A stretch of 64,000 nucleotides of DNA from contig SIJG01000140.1 of NCBI GenBank assembly GCA_023374025.1, positions 47,259 through 111,258 on the forward strand, read 5' to 3'. The position numbers were made by a program, and so were the translations under genes. The notes beneath the pieces are model-generated. The model was not told the DNA's origin. It did not search any database and saw only the letters and a list, made by a program, of their open reading frames with translations. The stretch is from Heterodera schachtii (Eukaryota > Nematoda > Chromadorea > Rhabditida > Heteroderidae). Shown here one piece after another: positions 1-12,485 of this stretch (positions are counted from its first letter, which is position 1; the number at the start of each line of letters is the position of its first letter).

Positions 1-430
1 ATTTTAATTTATTTATTTTTTGCTTTTATTATCATTTTAAATGGCACGGCGGTGTCTATAGGCGCCGCCGGCGGAAAAATTGGAATTTTTGTTCATTTTT
101 AAACAGGTTTTCACTAAAAATTAGCCAATTAATATGTCATTTCTTCACTAATTCTTACGGATGTATATTCGCGTTTCGCGCCAAAATAAATTTCTCCTTC
201 CCAACAAATTTTCTTTTCTAATTTTCCATCAGACTTCCATTCTTTTCCAGTGTATTTTCTATTCCAGTTTTTCAGAAAAAAGTACAGGTACGAAAAGGGA
301 AAATAAAAAAAAAGCGGGACGGGATTCCAGTCTTTTTCCCCGTTACATGAAAATTTCGTCCGGAAAAAGACGGAAAACGGGAACGGTATTCCCGAGTTTT
401 CCCGCGGATTTCGCATATTTTTATTTAAAC
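1..430. repeat. Remnant of non-autonomous element with GC hairpin module
   Basis: Bases 48-69 form a GC-rich near-palindrome of the class seen eleven more times in the window: stem GGCGGTGTC, loop TATA-like, stem GGCGCCGCC. It is followed by the usual companion text (aaaattggaattttt, then an aacaggtttt block). From about 165 to 415 the sequence is built of TTCCCG, TTTCGC and TCCAG-like words, the texture seen near the ends of hAT-like elements elsewhere here. The left part lies outside the window and no terminal repeat or target duplication could be paired. The two overlapping reading frames here are by-products of this texture. Confidence 0.5.
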
Positions 431-3400
431 AAATAAAGCACATCCATTCAAGAAATAATTGGACATATCGCATTCATCTTGTTTATTCAAAAATTTATCT
501 TTAATTTGAGTTTTACATTAAGACTAAATTAATTTTGCATTATTACTTGCTATAAATTTTTTTTATATAATTTCCAAAATTACTTTATTTCTCGAAATTA
601 TTTTCATTTTCGTTAAATTATATTGATGATTATATATGCTAGGCATATAAATCATATAAATAAAACGTTAAAGTTATTTTGGCTTCTTATTCTTAAACTT
701 TCTACTAATTCGAACCTATGATTTGTAAATTAATTTAATTTATATAATTATGATGTTTAATGATTAAATTTAATGTAATTATATTTTAACTTAAGGATAA
801 TGAGAATTAGGTTCGGTTCACATGAGTATGAGACTAAACATTCGTTCGTAGGTTGCCTGTGATAAACTGAATCTTTTTAATTTAAAGCTAGTCGAATGGT
901 TTGTAACATACAATATTTTCAATTTGTTTTTTATGCAAAATAAAATCTCTCTTGTAATTTAATTAAAAATATAAACAATATAAGCATCCTTTAAATAACT
1001 TAAATAAAATAAAGCCTCGAACTCAAAAACTAAAATTCTGGTATTTGAACTTAACAAATATTTTTAAACAAATACTAGACCGTAAATATTTATAAAAAAA
1101 AAGTAATACACTGTATATATTAAAACAACAAATTTATTGACGCAATTCTCAAAATTAATGACACGATTTATTTATAGCAATAAATTATACATACCGAATT
1201 TCCAGAAACTTAACTCTTGCTCAAACCATTTTCATTAATTACAGCAGTAAAGAGTAATTATATTTGATTAAATTAATAATTATTAAATTCTTAGTTAATT
1301 TGTTCATGGTTTTAAATATAAATGATTCATCGAAAATTCATTGTTCATAACCAAATGCACTGGCAATTGTTACTCTCAATATATTTTCCTTGTAATGGAA
1401 ACTTAAAAAATTGTCCAACATGCTTCAAGTGGACTATGATATCGCGCATTTAAATAATTTCCAACATCATTATAATTTAACTCTTTTACATTATGGTTAT
1501 AATTTCAAAGGCAAAGTAATGTGGCTTGTTATTTCATAAATTTTTATTAATTTAATAATTGTAATAAACATTTAAAATAAAATATATTCAAAAGTTTTAA
1601 ATGAATTTTTTTTTCTTCTAAAACATTTTAAGTATTCATTTTTATAATTACTCTATCTGAGATTCACCTCGAAATCTCGTTAAACTGCTAAATTTGGGTT
1701 CTTCTTATGATTATTTAAAAAATAAAAATTATATTTATTCTTTAATTAGATACTTCAATTATTAATTTGTTGAAAAAATATATAATTCAAAAACATTCAT
1801 TATGCACAAACGGGCTACATAATTTATATATTTTAACGGTATAAATTGTTAAAGGTAATTTATAAATCAAAATATAAAAGCATATTAAATTATAAATACA
1901 AACATTTTATAAAATAATTTAATATATATAAACAAATTTTATTCACTTTTCATATTTAGAGTCGAAATTGGTAGATATAAAAAGTGAAACTATTTTAATA
2001 ATTCATTTTTATAAATAAAAAAATTAAAAAAAAAAAGATAAATGTCTACAAACACAGGACATGATATATTTAAATTTATAGAAATTTTAGAAATATTTCA
2101 AAAGTTATTAAGCATAATAAACATTTATTAAGTTATAAAATTAATATCTAACCTATTTTGCCGGTAAAAAGTAAAACAATAACAAAATCAATATTTTGCT
2201 CTTCTAAAGTTGGTAAAGAAAATTTGAACTTATTTGGTCTCATGCTACAAGATTGATTTGTTTTATTATGCTGATAATGTTTTACAAAAAAATAAACCCA
2301 TATTTTTACAAACAATAAAAATAATGCAGAATAGATCATATCATAGAAAAATAAAATTATAGAAAAGGAAAACAAACCGCGAATTTATTAAAACAAAACA
2401 GCAACCCTAAATATTATAATTAATGTAATGAATTTTTAATGGATTAAGTTAAACAAAACAAAAATGCTAGAATGTTATTATTTTAATAAATATTTCCAAT
2501 ATTAATAAGCAATTAAAGTATGAAAAAGGCAAAAAGATAAGATATTGATTAAGACAAACTATAAAACAAACTAAATATATTTTTATTGTTAATTTTAATA
2601 ATTTAAAAACTTAGTAGAAAATTTCTATATAAATTAAAACCAAGACATGGAGACGAAAGCTAAGCTCCTTAACTATCAAATAGTTTTTACTATAATATGA
2701 AATAAAAATAATTTTAAAAGCATAAATTATGAATAAATATTAAAAATTTTATAAAATAAAATATACTTTTATATATTTAGTTTAAACAAAGAATTAAAAA
2801 ATTTGACTATGAATTAAAATAATTTCTTTATAAGAATGATTTATTTCTAAAAAAAGATAAACAAATAAAATAAAATAACCATTTTGATTGGGATGGCTGA
2901 AAAGAAAAATGTCTGAAATGGCAACTTGTAGCTAAAAATATACAAAGCTATATACATAACTGTAAAAATAAGAAAATCTTTAATGTCTTAAAATAAAATA
3001 TTTTCTCATGAATAAACAATAATTCTTAAAACTAAATGTTTAAAAAAATTAGTTACCTTTGAGCAAATATTCAAAATTTGTTATTTGTAGCAAATATTCC
3101 AGCAGAAATATTACATTTATAAATATAAGAAGCTATCAAGCAAATTATTTGTTTTTTTTCTATGCAATATAAAAAAATATTTCTTTAAATATTTTAAAGT
3201 GCCAAATTACATATTTTTAATTTTGTCCTCATTTGTCTACATTGTTTAAAATAGTTTTATGAATAACTTCTACGATCACCTAAAAGAACTCTCTTGTCTT
3301 TATTGTTTTAAAAAGTGTATTATTTTCAAACTCACTTTACTTAAATTTTGATTTAAAATTGTTTTTACTTTATTAATTTTTAAAAATTATAAAGAAGACA

Positions 3401-3811
3401 AATGCGGAGTTCTCCCATTGAAGGCAAAATTCTTTGGCGAGTTTCTTATTTTTTATTTAGTAAAATTTTTAAATATTTATAAATTACCCAGTTTAATCTT
3501 TTTTTTAAAAAACGTTGTTTTGTAATAGATTAATATTTGTCAAAATTAATTGTCACTTTTATTTTAGCTTTTTTTTATTCATTTTTGTTCGTCAAGATTA
3601 TTTTAAATTGTCCTTGGCAGATTGTGTGGTTTACTTTTCCTTTACTTTTTTGAACCTTTTTACTAATTTTCAATTCTTTAGTTAATGAATCTTCGGAGCT
3701 TAATGGAAAAATAATTTTTTTAATAATTTTTTTTTGTATTTTTACCATTCCAATTCCATAAGTTAAAATTATTTTTTTTTTAGTATAATTATTTTAATAA
3801 ATTTTATAGTA
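431..3811. other. AT-rich gene-free stretch
   Basis: I see no splice-bounded exon, RNA gene or element end here. The sequence is A/T homopolymer and simple AT text on both strands; the only frame above 60 codons (2148-2375, minus) has a composition expected of random AT DNA. Confidence 0.6.
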
Positions 3812-4990
3812 ATTTTTAACTGTCTATATTACTTTTGTAATATTAAATTTTTAAAAATAAATTTCAACAATATTATATTGAAAAAGTTTGGCATTGTTTT
3901 TCTATTTTAATAAATTTTGTTTTTTTTTCTCTTGTTTTGTTATCGTAGTCACTTGATCTTTGCAAATTTCTCACAAGTTATTAATTGCTTTAGATCCAAA
4001 ATTACCTATTAATTCCTACAAATTTTAAAATTGTTTTATTTTTTTTCTTCTTTTTCTTTTTTCTTTTTAGTTTTTAAATTATTTAAAATTATTTTTTTTA
4101 TCTTCATGCTTTGCTTTAATAATTACTATCATTTTATAATTTTTTAATTCTTGAGATCTTCATGGTTATCAAAGTTCAATTATTCACTTAATAAAATATT
4201 TTATTCATTTCAACAATAAATGGTTGCATATATCAATAATTTTTTACGTAAGTGATAATTATTATATTTTTTAAATAACATTGGTATCATTTAAGTTTGT
4301 GTTATTTCGATATACAATATGTAATAATACATAATTTAAAATAATAAACATTTTAACTTTTTACATAAGTCCGATTAATCCTGCAAAGAACAAGAAAGGA
4401 GGTAAACATGATTATAAATCAATAAAGAAAAAGATTAATCATAATGATAACATCTGGGGCCTATTTCAATTTCCGTCATATCACTGATATGACGTCATAT
4501 ATTTGACCGATTTTGACTTTGAACATTGGCGAATTTTCTTCAGAATGGACCAAATTTGAAATTCTTGATATCATTCGATACACTAAATGTCCTCTACATG
4601 CACACTAAAAATCAAGAAGTTTTATTCAGTTACAAAAAAGTTATGGCCTAAAATGTTGGCCAAAGTGGCTTTTTTGTGCTAATCTGGCCACAACTTTTTT
4701 GTAACTGAATAAAACTTCTTGATTTTTAGTGTGCATATAGAGGACATTTAGGTGTATCGAATGATATCAAGAATTTCAAATTTGGTCCATTCTGAAGAAA
4801 ATTCGCCAATGTTAAAAGTCAAAATCGGTCAAATATATGACGTCATATCAGTGATATGACGGAAATTGAAATAGGCCCCTGGATGATTATTTAAATATTT
4901 AAGAAATTTATTTACCTAGTAATTAGTATTGGTTTGTTTGTTTTCAATTTAATTATTCATAATATATGTTTTGTATAATGATATTAAAAA
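3812..4990 (+). repeat. Segmental duplication, copy A, part 1
   Basis: This stretch matches 34502-35130 in the same orientation, beginning at the shared text aactgtctatattac. The copies differ by scattered substitutions and by two large gaps: about 130 bp at 4025-4155 present only here, and the 422-bp MITE at 4457-4878 present only here. The second copy therefore preserves the empty site of the MITE. Confidence 0.85.
4457..4878. mobile_element. PIF/Harbinger-type foldback MITE (422 bp)
   Basis: The element begins GGGCCTATTTC and ends with the inverted complement; the two arms, about 200 bp each, pair almost throughout and leave a short centre near 4670. Flanking CTG at 4454-4456 and 4879-4881 is a 3-bp target duplication. 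A GG-start terminal repeat with a 3-bp CWG/TWA duplication is the known signature of PIF/Harbinger elements. The allied copy at about 35020 reads straight through (aacat-atg-gatg), which supports an insertion. There is no reading frame, so it must rely on a transposase elsewhere. Confidence 0.85.
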
Positions 4991-7536
4991 ATTTTGAAAT
5001 TTAATTATCTGAAACTTTATATTTATATTTAATTACCGTATGCTTTTAAAATAATTAATTTTTTTATTGTTAAAAAGTTGTCGTTTTTAATCTTTGTTTT
5101 TAACTTGTGTTTTCAACCTAATGTAATATAGCTTTAAAAATGCTTATTTGCTGTATTTAATTATGTGATGAAAGCCGCTTCCCGTGATGGATGCTAAACT
5201 TCCCTTCCCTTGGTGGGGAAGGGCGCTTCTTCCTCTCTTTTCTGCCCTTCTCGTTGCATTTTATACAAAATAACATTTAAAAATGATTTAAAAATGATAA
5301 TTAATGTTTACATTTAATTATAAAATAATAAAAAAATATTTTACTTTTTAATACAAATGATGTTTATGGCTTGAGGTTTTTGCCGCAAATGCAAACTACT
5401 GAAAATAAGTCACTCAGAAATTATATTCACAGATGAAATAACTCAATAAATACAGATTTTATTGAATAACTGTTTTAAATGATTAATTGATAGAAAGAGA
5501 AAAAATTAATATTTTTTATATATATGATAAATTTTAAATACACATAAAATATAACGAATTTAAAATATCGTAAATAAACATAAAATAAAAATATCAAATA
5601 AAAATCATTTATATAAAAAACAATTAAAATATTTCTTTCTTTTTTAGAATAGCCAAAAAATCTAATTTTTTGGGTAAAATCTTTTATTAAATTATGACAA
5701 GATTTCGTAACTGAATTATTATTTATATTTTATTCCAATGCTGGATTTACACAATTATACAAGTTTTTTGTTTCGTTACTTCATACCGTAAAAACGACAT
5801 CAAATTTATTTTGATCAAATCTGGTAACATAAGAAAAAAATATTGTAAACATTTTGGAAAAATTAAAAAATTCTTATATATTTGAAAAAACTTAAGATTT
5901 TTGCGAAAATTAAACTAAATTTTTACGACTTTGGTAATTAAACACTAAAAAAATAAGATTATTCATTACTTGTAAAAGACCAAAAATTTTAAATATTTTT
6001 AATAAATTAAGCTTCTGGCTTTATTCATTTAAATTACTTTTTCGTTTGAAAATAAAAAAAAATACATAAAATACAAAATAACACCATTTTTCGTCACTTG
6101 ATCACTGGAACGATAATATAAATAAATTAAATCTACAATAATTATTAAATTAATAAATATACATTTCTATAAAATAAAAAATCATTTATGGCTAAATAAT
6201 GTAAATAATACGTCATAACACTACTATGTTTATTATAAATAGGATTAGAAAAATATCTCTTAGATTAACAACACAAAAAATTAAAGAATTATATTGGTAT
6301 TTTATTCTATATTTATAGGTAAAAATTTAAAACCAAAGCATTGCAAAATGAAAATGTCACTAAAATGAGGCAAAAACGTTTAACCCTGATTAATCTTAAA
6401 GTGTAATACTTCAAAAAACTTTAAGGTATCAATACACGCAGTATAAATTTTATTAATAAAAAATTTAAAGAAGGTTCATTTTAGCGTATAGTATCATTAA
6501 TGTGAATTTTGATAAAATCTATAATATAAAAAAAAAGTAAAAAAAAATTACCAGAAAATTGAATGCAATAGAATTACCGTTCAATTATTTATTCATTAAT
6601 ATAATAATTGTATGTAATATATAGAGTAAAATTAATTTCTGTTTACATTTTTATCAATCCATCCAAAAAAGGATTTTTTTTAGAAAAAGGAACATTTAGG
6701 TACAAAAAAAAACGAATTAAAATGACAATTTAATGAATAAAAAATGCACAAATTTTAATTTTTCATACCCTAATTAAAAAAATGAATTGAAAATAATTAA
6801 TCTTTTTACATGCAATTATTAGTAATGAATATGCTTGATGATAAAAAGTAAAGCATAATTACTAAAAAAATATTCATTTAATAAGAGTTTCAAATTAAAT
6901 GTAGTAATACAAAATTTAACAAACCATCAGAAAAAAAACGATTAATTTAGAATAAGATGTAAAAATTAATTAAAATTACTTTTTTTATTTAACTAAAAAA
7001 AATTCATATTGATGAAAAAATTAAAAACAAAAAGTTTTACAAAATTAAGTGCACAAATTATCTGAAACATTCAAAAATTGAAAGATTAACTGGAAATTAG
7101 AAAAGTAATTCAACAAAATAATATTAAATGACAATTTTACAAAATTTAGCAACAAATTAAACGAAAAATGATCAAAATAAATTTTAAAAAAGCGAACCGA
7201 TTCTTTTCACGAATATCATAACTAAAATTACATTAACAAACTCATTTGAATACTTTCACTCTCTCCCACGTTATTCCACCACGATTTGATGAAGGAATGC
7301 AGCAGCCATCAACATCGACAAACTGAATGAATACAATTGAAATTCATAAATTTAATAATTTTTTGGGCTTAAGAAACTGTTCGCAAATATGAGAGGTGTA
7401 ATATTAATTCTTTAGCCAACTATGCAATTTTTGCTGTGTTTAAACCCCGCCAATTAATCATTTTTATCGTCGATTTTTTTCGATCAATTCACTGAATAAA
7501 TTGAGAAAAATAAATTGTAGTATTGATAAATCCATG
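4991..7536. other. AT-rich stretch with small GC pocket
   Basis: Mostly featureless. A pocket at about 5165-5265 has normal base composition and holds a perfect 8-bp hairpin at 5202-5223 (CCCTTCCC / GGGAAGGG, 6-nt loop). I could not extend it into an exon or a known RNA. A short exon-like tail at 7267-7326 is listed separately. This interval is absent from the second copy of the segmental duplication. Confidence 0.5.
7267..7326 (+). other. Exon-like 3' tail (unproven)
   Basis: Nineteen codons ending in TGA read HVIPPRFDEGMQQPSTSTN. The base composition is far from the surrounding AT text and the residues look like a natural low-complexity C terminus. There is no clear splice acceptor (a pyrimidine run ctctctccc precedes it but no AG), and I recognise no family. 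It could equally be a decayed fragment of a gene or element. Confidence 0.15.
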
Positions 7537-7803
7537 GGGTTTCCAAGGTCGCTTATCACGAATATAATATTTATTTTAACATATGATGACTTTATTCATA
7601 GATTTGACAAAATATCTGAATTTGACGAGATTTTGCGCAATATCGATGCCTTTATGCCACCTGTCTGACTCATTTCATGATTTAATTGAACCTTAAATAT
7701 TTTTCTAAAATCATAGATATTTTGGCAAATCTATGATTAAAACTTATTATATGTTAAAATAAAAATCATATTCGTGATCACTGATCAGCGACCTTGGAAA
7801 CCC
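7537..7803. mobile_element. MITE with GGGTTTCCAAGG ends (267 bp)
   Basis: The left arm starts GGGTTTCCAAGGTCGC and the right arm ends with its complement. The inverted arms run about 110 bp on each side, including a shared catagatttgacaaaatat block, and meet around a centre at about 7665. I could not identify a target duplication. The right two thirds are also present at about 35139-35348, where the left arm is missing. No coding capacity. Confidence 0.7.
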
Positions 7804-8325
7804 TAAATTACAAATTTTAAAATTTTTTTGAGGGGGGGGGGGCAGCATAACTCGGAAATACCGAAGAAAGGTGAATAATTAATTCTAGAAACGAAAATTA
7901 AAATAAAAACACAAAAGAAAAACAATTTACTTTAACGAAAAATTGAAAGTTAAAAAAAAAACACATAAAAGAAATTTTTTAAAAATGTTATAATTAGGTA
8001 CTTATCAAGTTGGATTCATATGTTTAAAAAAGCCATACGTTAATTCATTGAAGTAAAAAAAAAATTTAATTAAATAAAAAGGAAAAGGATTAAAACAATA
8101 ATAAAATTCAACAAAATATTATTAGCTTTTTTTACTGTTTAAAGAAACTTCCCCTCGAAAAAATATACTGCACTTTTTTCCATTGCAAAGTTCTCTCATT
8201 CAAAAGCAAAACTTTATCTTTAAAATGGAAAAAATAAAGCTTTTTTGTTTATATGATGCATATTTGAAATGAATAATAAATAATTAAAAAACCTTTAAAT
8301 AAGAAATTATAAAATCATTTTAACA
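7597..8325 (+). repeat. Segmental duplication, copy A, part 2
   Basis: Matches about 35139-35860 in the same orientation, including the run of G after ttttttgag (10 G here, longer in the other copy) and the cagcataac text that follows. In the second copy this segment is joined directly to sequence corresponding to 4990, so about 2.6 kb separating the parts here is missing there. Confidence 0.85.
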
Positions 8326-10295
8326 TTTAGGCTTTAACATAAATAAAATAGAATTCTATTATTTGAACACCCTCTAATTTATAAATGAAATTTAGTAAAA
8401 TATAATATAGGAATGGTGTGAACCATAGTTAAGGTCAAATACAAAAAAAAAAAAAGAAATTAATTTGAATAATCTAAAAAGAAAAATAACCTGTATTGAC
8501 TTAAATAAATTCATGTGAAGGCGCAAGATAATCAAGAAGTAAAAAATAATTATAAATAAATCAGTAAAAATTGTAAAAATAAAAAAATAAAAATTGAATT
8601 AATACAGAAAAAAACATATATTTAATAAAAAGATAATAATAAAGATAAGTTGTGTATGATATTAAAATTATTTTGACTCGATTGCTGACGTGTTGTTTTA
8701 ACTTAGGGAAAAACGAGGAGAAAAAGGAACAAATAATATTATTTAAAAAATGATATTAACTTTTTAAATTTAATTAGTAATTAACAAAAAAAAAAGACTT
8801 TTAGGAGAATAATAAATGAATTAAGTATCAAAATTAAGTACAAAAATGCTTTTGTTCCAAAAATCATAATCTATGCATGAATTAAATCAAAGAAATTTTA
8901 AACTTTAAATATTAGAGAAATAAAAATATATCAAATCAAAAATTAATTTATAGATAAATAAATTTCATGGGTTTAAAACAAACAGATTTTCTTATAAATT
9001 CGAATGAGGAAAATATCTTAGTGTAAGGGATATCATTCTCCAAATTTCATTAAATTTCAGACAATTAAACTTATTTATAAATAGTTTCGCGGAACAATTT
9101 ATAAGTTTTAAAAACACACAGCTTTATAAGTGATCAAATTAATTTTACAGAACGATAACCTGTATATGAATGTATTTTCATGCTTAATTTTGTAATTTTT
9201 ATAACTAATAAATGATATGAACAAACCAGCTTTCTCATCATTGTCATCTTATTAAAATAAATTAAAAATTATTTTAGTTAAAATATAATAAACTAAAATT
9301 AATTCTTTGAAATATAAAAAATTTTTGAGTTTTGAGTCCATATAATTTATTAAAAAACAAACATTAAAAATTAATATAAAAACAGTACTGTATGTTGATG
9401 TAATATTCCCATTAATAAAATCACTAATACAAAGGATCAAAATTATTATTAATAAATACTTCTAAAATTTAATTGAGCAATTAGTAATTAAGATATATTT
9501 GAGATAAATAATTTGTATCTGTAAAAACATTTTCTTAGTGTAAACATAATCCATTAAGATGACTTAACGTAGAAACTACACTCCAAGTGAAAGTAATACA
9601 AAAAATAGAAAATTAATGAAATCAAATGACAAATTATTAAATGTTAATTAATAAAGAATCTTTATTTCTACAATTATTACTTTATCTTTTCATAAAATAT
9701 AATTTTTAATAAATTAAATTCTAAGAAGCTATTTAACTATAATAATAAATGAATTGTAAAATGTAAAAAATGTAAATTAGTTCAAGGTGCCTAAATATCA
9801 GTTACATTGAGTAAAAGATGCACCTTGTGAATTTTTGTCCTGTGCCAAAAATATTAAATAAAATCAATTTGAAATGTGAAAAATAAACATTGTAAAAAAT
9901 ATTGTAGAAAATAAAATTCATAATATAAATAAATAAAATAAAGCAGAATAAACAATAAAAGTTAAATAAGTTAAACCGTGATACGGAGAAGATAAAGTCT
10001 TTTAAAATATAATAAATGGAAACATTTAATTTATTAAGTTAATACAAGTTAAGAAAATAACCAATTAAATGTTTAAAAAATATAATTAATTGACAAAAAA
10101 ATTTTATTTTTATTTTTAGTTAAACATAAAATTTAAAAAAGACAAAAAAATTGACTCAGAAACCGCGAAAAAAAACATTAGCCCTGCAAAAGAAGCAAAA
10201 AAATTCCTTTAAATCTCCCAAAAATACAATATAAATATTAAAGAGCATTTTTCCGTTAATAAAAAGGTTTATTTTTTTTTTGAGAAAAAATAAAC
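8326..10295. other. AT-rich gene-free stretch
   Basis: Nothing recognisable on either strand. One minus-strand frame at 9252-9440 is AT-driven and lacks any motif. Confidence 0.6.
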
Positions 10296-10437
10296 AAAAT
10301 CAAAAAACCGAAAAAACCCGAAAATTTTCTTCGGTTTTTTCGGTCGGTTTTTTCGGTTTTTAAACCGAAACCGACTGACCGAGAATTTTTTTGAGTTTTT
10401 CGGGTTTTATCGGTTTCGAGAAACCGACCGACCGATT
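10296..10437. repeat. CCGAAA-word repeat, likely end of a hAT-like element
   Basis: The block is made almost entirely of CGGTTT / AAACCG and CGGTCGG words on both strands, including accgaaaccgactgaccg and its approximate complement. It matches the short-word subterminal texture of other elements here (see the period-6 finding). No terminal repeat or target duplication could be fixed, so boundaries are those of the texture only. Confidence 0.45.
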
Positions 10438-11515
10438 ATAATGACAAAAAATAATTAAATTAGCAAAAAAAAACGTTACGCTTTTTATAAAAAATCTCTA
10501 TATAAAATTTTCGAAATAAATATAAAGTTTAAAATACTTTATTTTTATATGTTCTTTTATATGAAAACTATCAGGCTCGACCAGGATCAACCAAGATTAT
10601 GGAATATTTTTAATCCAAAAATAAAAAAGTACATTATAATTTTGTTTATTTTCATCAATTCATGGAGCCATTAAATTTTTCGGTTCGTAATTTATATTAA
10701 ATATGCATTTAAATTTTTATTTATTTATTCTTTTTTGTTTTTCGATCCCTTGTTTATATTTTCTTTCAAACAAATATGACAGACTAATGACACAAATACT
10801 ACCCGAAATTGAAAATTATTAATAAAGGATTGAATTTCATTTCTATATTGGTACAAAGGAATAAACAAAAAATTTTATATAAACAAAAAACAATATGAAA
10901 ATATTTTACTTGGACAAAAAAATGAGAAATATTTTTAAAAATTTAGTTCAAATAAAATAGTATATTTTCTAAATTTAATTCGATTTAAAAAAATCTCTTT
11001 CTCTCACTCTTCGTTCGCGGGATAATAATGTTTGTTTGTATTTTGTTGAAATTTCACAACTTTGCAGCAAATTCCAAATGTTAAACTATATTTTAGTTCT
11101 TTGCCATTTTTGAAGAGTGAAATTTATCGGACTATGCCAAACATTTTTTTTTTGAAATATAGATAAATTTATTCGATTTCGTACAAGTCTTCCCGACCAC
11201 TTATTGTCGCTGGCTCTTCGTTCGAATATCTTGGAACTTAATTTAAATGACCCAAGCGCTTGTAATTTCTAATCATATGCATGCAGTTTGTCGAATTCAT
11301 TTGAACATTTAATAGAAATTTGGCACAGTTAGCGAAATGTCATATTTTGGTGAGTTGGCGAGACGTTCGAATTTGGCTTAGTTGGCCAAGTGTCAGTTGG
11401 CGAGATGTCCAGTTATTGTCCGTATATCTACAAAAACGAATCGGGGGATTTTACCTTCTCAAACCCCCCCCCCCCCCCGCTTTTCCCTCTCCTTCTTTTG
11501 GATCAAAAATGTTTT
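10438..11515. other. AT-rich stretch ending in decayed repeat text
   Basis: Largely featureless to about 11170. From 11320 to 11420 the words ttggcgagatgtc and agttggc recur, suggesting a decayed repeat; a similar tgtccg text lies at 15690-15770. A run of 16 C at about 11466-11481 gives three overlapping spurious frames. Confidence 0.4.
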
Positions 11516-12230
11516 AAAAAGGCATGCAAAAAACCTCATTTTGGGTCAAAAAGCCTCATTTTTACAAATTTATTCAAAACACGTTTAAAATGCTCAAATG
11601 TTGTATTTTTGACTGTCCATGATCAATTTAAGCAATTTTTTGCTAAATAAGCTTTTTGTGATATTCTGAGCACGAAAATCGAATTTTTTTTTTTTGCGGC
11701 GCTTTTTCCAAGAACTTTTGAGGAACAATGAGGCCGGCGATGCCAATAGGCGCCGCCGGGAAAATTTTTGTAATTTTTAATGTGATTTGTTAACAGGTTT
11801 TGTCCACAAAAACACCTAAATTTTGCAATTTTTAGATTAAAAAAAAGAAAAAGGATTTTTAGGGTCCGGCGGAGCCGATAGGCGCCGCCGGGAAATTGAG
11901 AATTTTGACCATATTTTTAGCAGATTTTTATTTTAAAAAATTCATAATTTCTGAATTTTTGAAAAAATTTAATTTTCTGGCGAAATTTGCGTGAGATTTC
12001 CGTCTGATACTCTATTAAAAACCAAAATTCAAATTAAATGATTGTCAAACATTATGCCAATTTATCAAAACTAAACATAAAATTTAATTTACTCTTACGA
12101 TTCCCCAAAAGCCTCAAAAAGCATCAAAATTTCTCAAAAAACCACAAAAAGCCTCATTTTGAAAATTTAGCCTCATTGACCTATCAAAAAACCACAAAAT
12201 AAGGCTAAAGCCTCAGATCTGCCTGCCCTG
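11516..12230. mobile_element. Truncated hAT-like non-autonomous element
   Basis: Relative of the complete element at 20795-21476: shared AAAGCCTCATTTTGGGTC text, then two GC hairpin modules (11736-11757 and 11868-11889, 132 bp apart), then acc-aaaagcctc repeats and the end agatctgcctgccctg at 12230, comparable to agatctggcaaccctg of the relative. The left end is missing; the text preceding 11516 is a C-rich simple run. No reading frame. Confidence 0.7.
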
Positions 12231-12353
12231 TGTATGACCATGACTTCATCGTAAAATTCTTTCATCTCTCTCTCGCTCTCTCTGTCTTTCTCCTCTTTAT
12301 TTTCATTAATCGTTTTTATCTCTTTCTCTCACTTCGCTGCACTTATGTGTTCT

Positions 12354-12485
12354 ATGGCATCGCTTGGAAATGCGACGCCTTTAAAAACGATGAAAAAGGA
12401 CGCCATTGGTTGGACTGAGTGCGTACATAATATTGATGACAGTGCATTTTTCACACGAGCCTATCCAATCTTCCATCGATTTTAG
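12354..12485 (+). CDS. Possible short 5' exon or micro-ORF
   Basis: An ATG opens 43 codons (MASLGNATPLKTMKKDAIGW at the start, ...TRAYPIFHRF at the end) before TAG. The stretch has balanced base composition amid AT desert and is preceded by about 100 bases of CT-rich text (ctctctctcgctctctc), as found near nematode 5' exons. The stop codon is immediately followed by G-TAAAT, so AG|GTAAAT would be a good splice donor if the frame were different. No family recognised. It could be a gene start, a decayed exon, or chance; I favour real but unproven sequence constraint. Confidence 0.25.
   Translation: MASLGNATPLKTMKKDAIGWTECVHNIDDSAFFTRAYPIFHRF

Noticed and set aside
7537..7803. Assignment of the GGGTTTCC MITE to a superfamily
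   Set aside because: No target duplication could be identified, so no superfamily was named.
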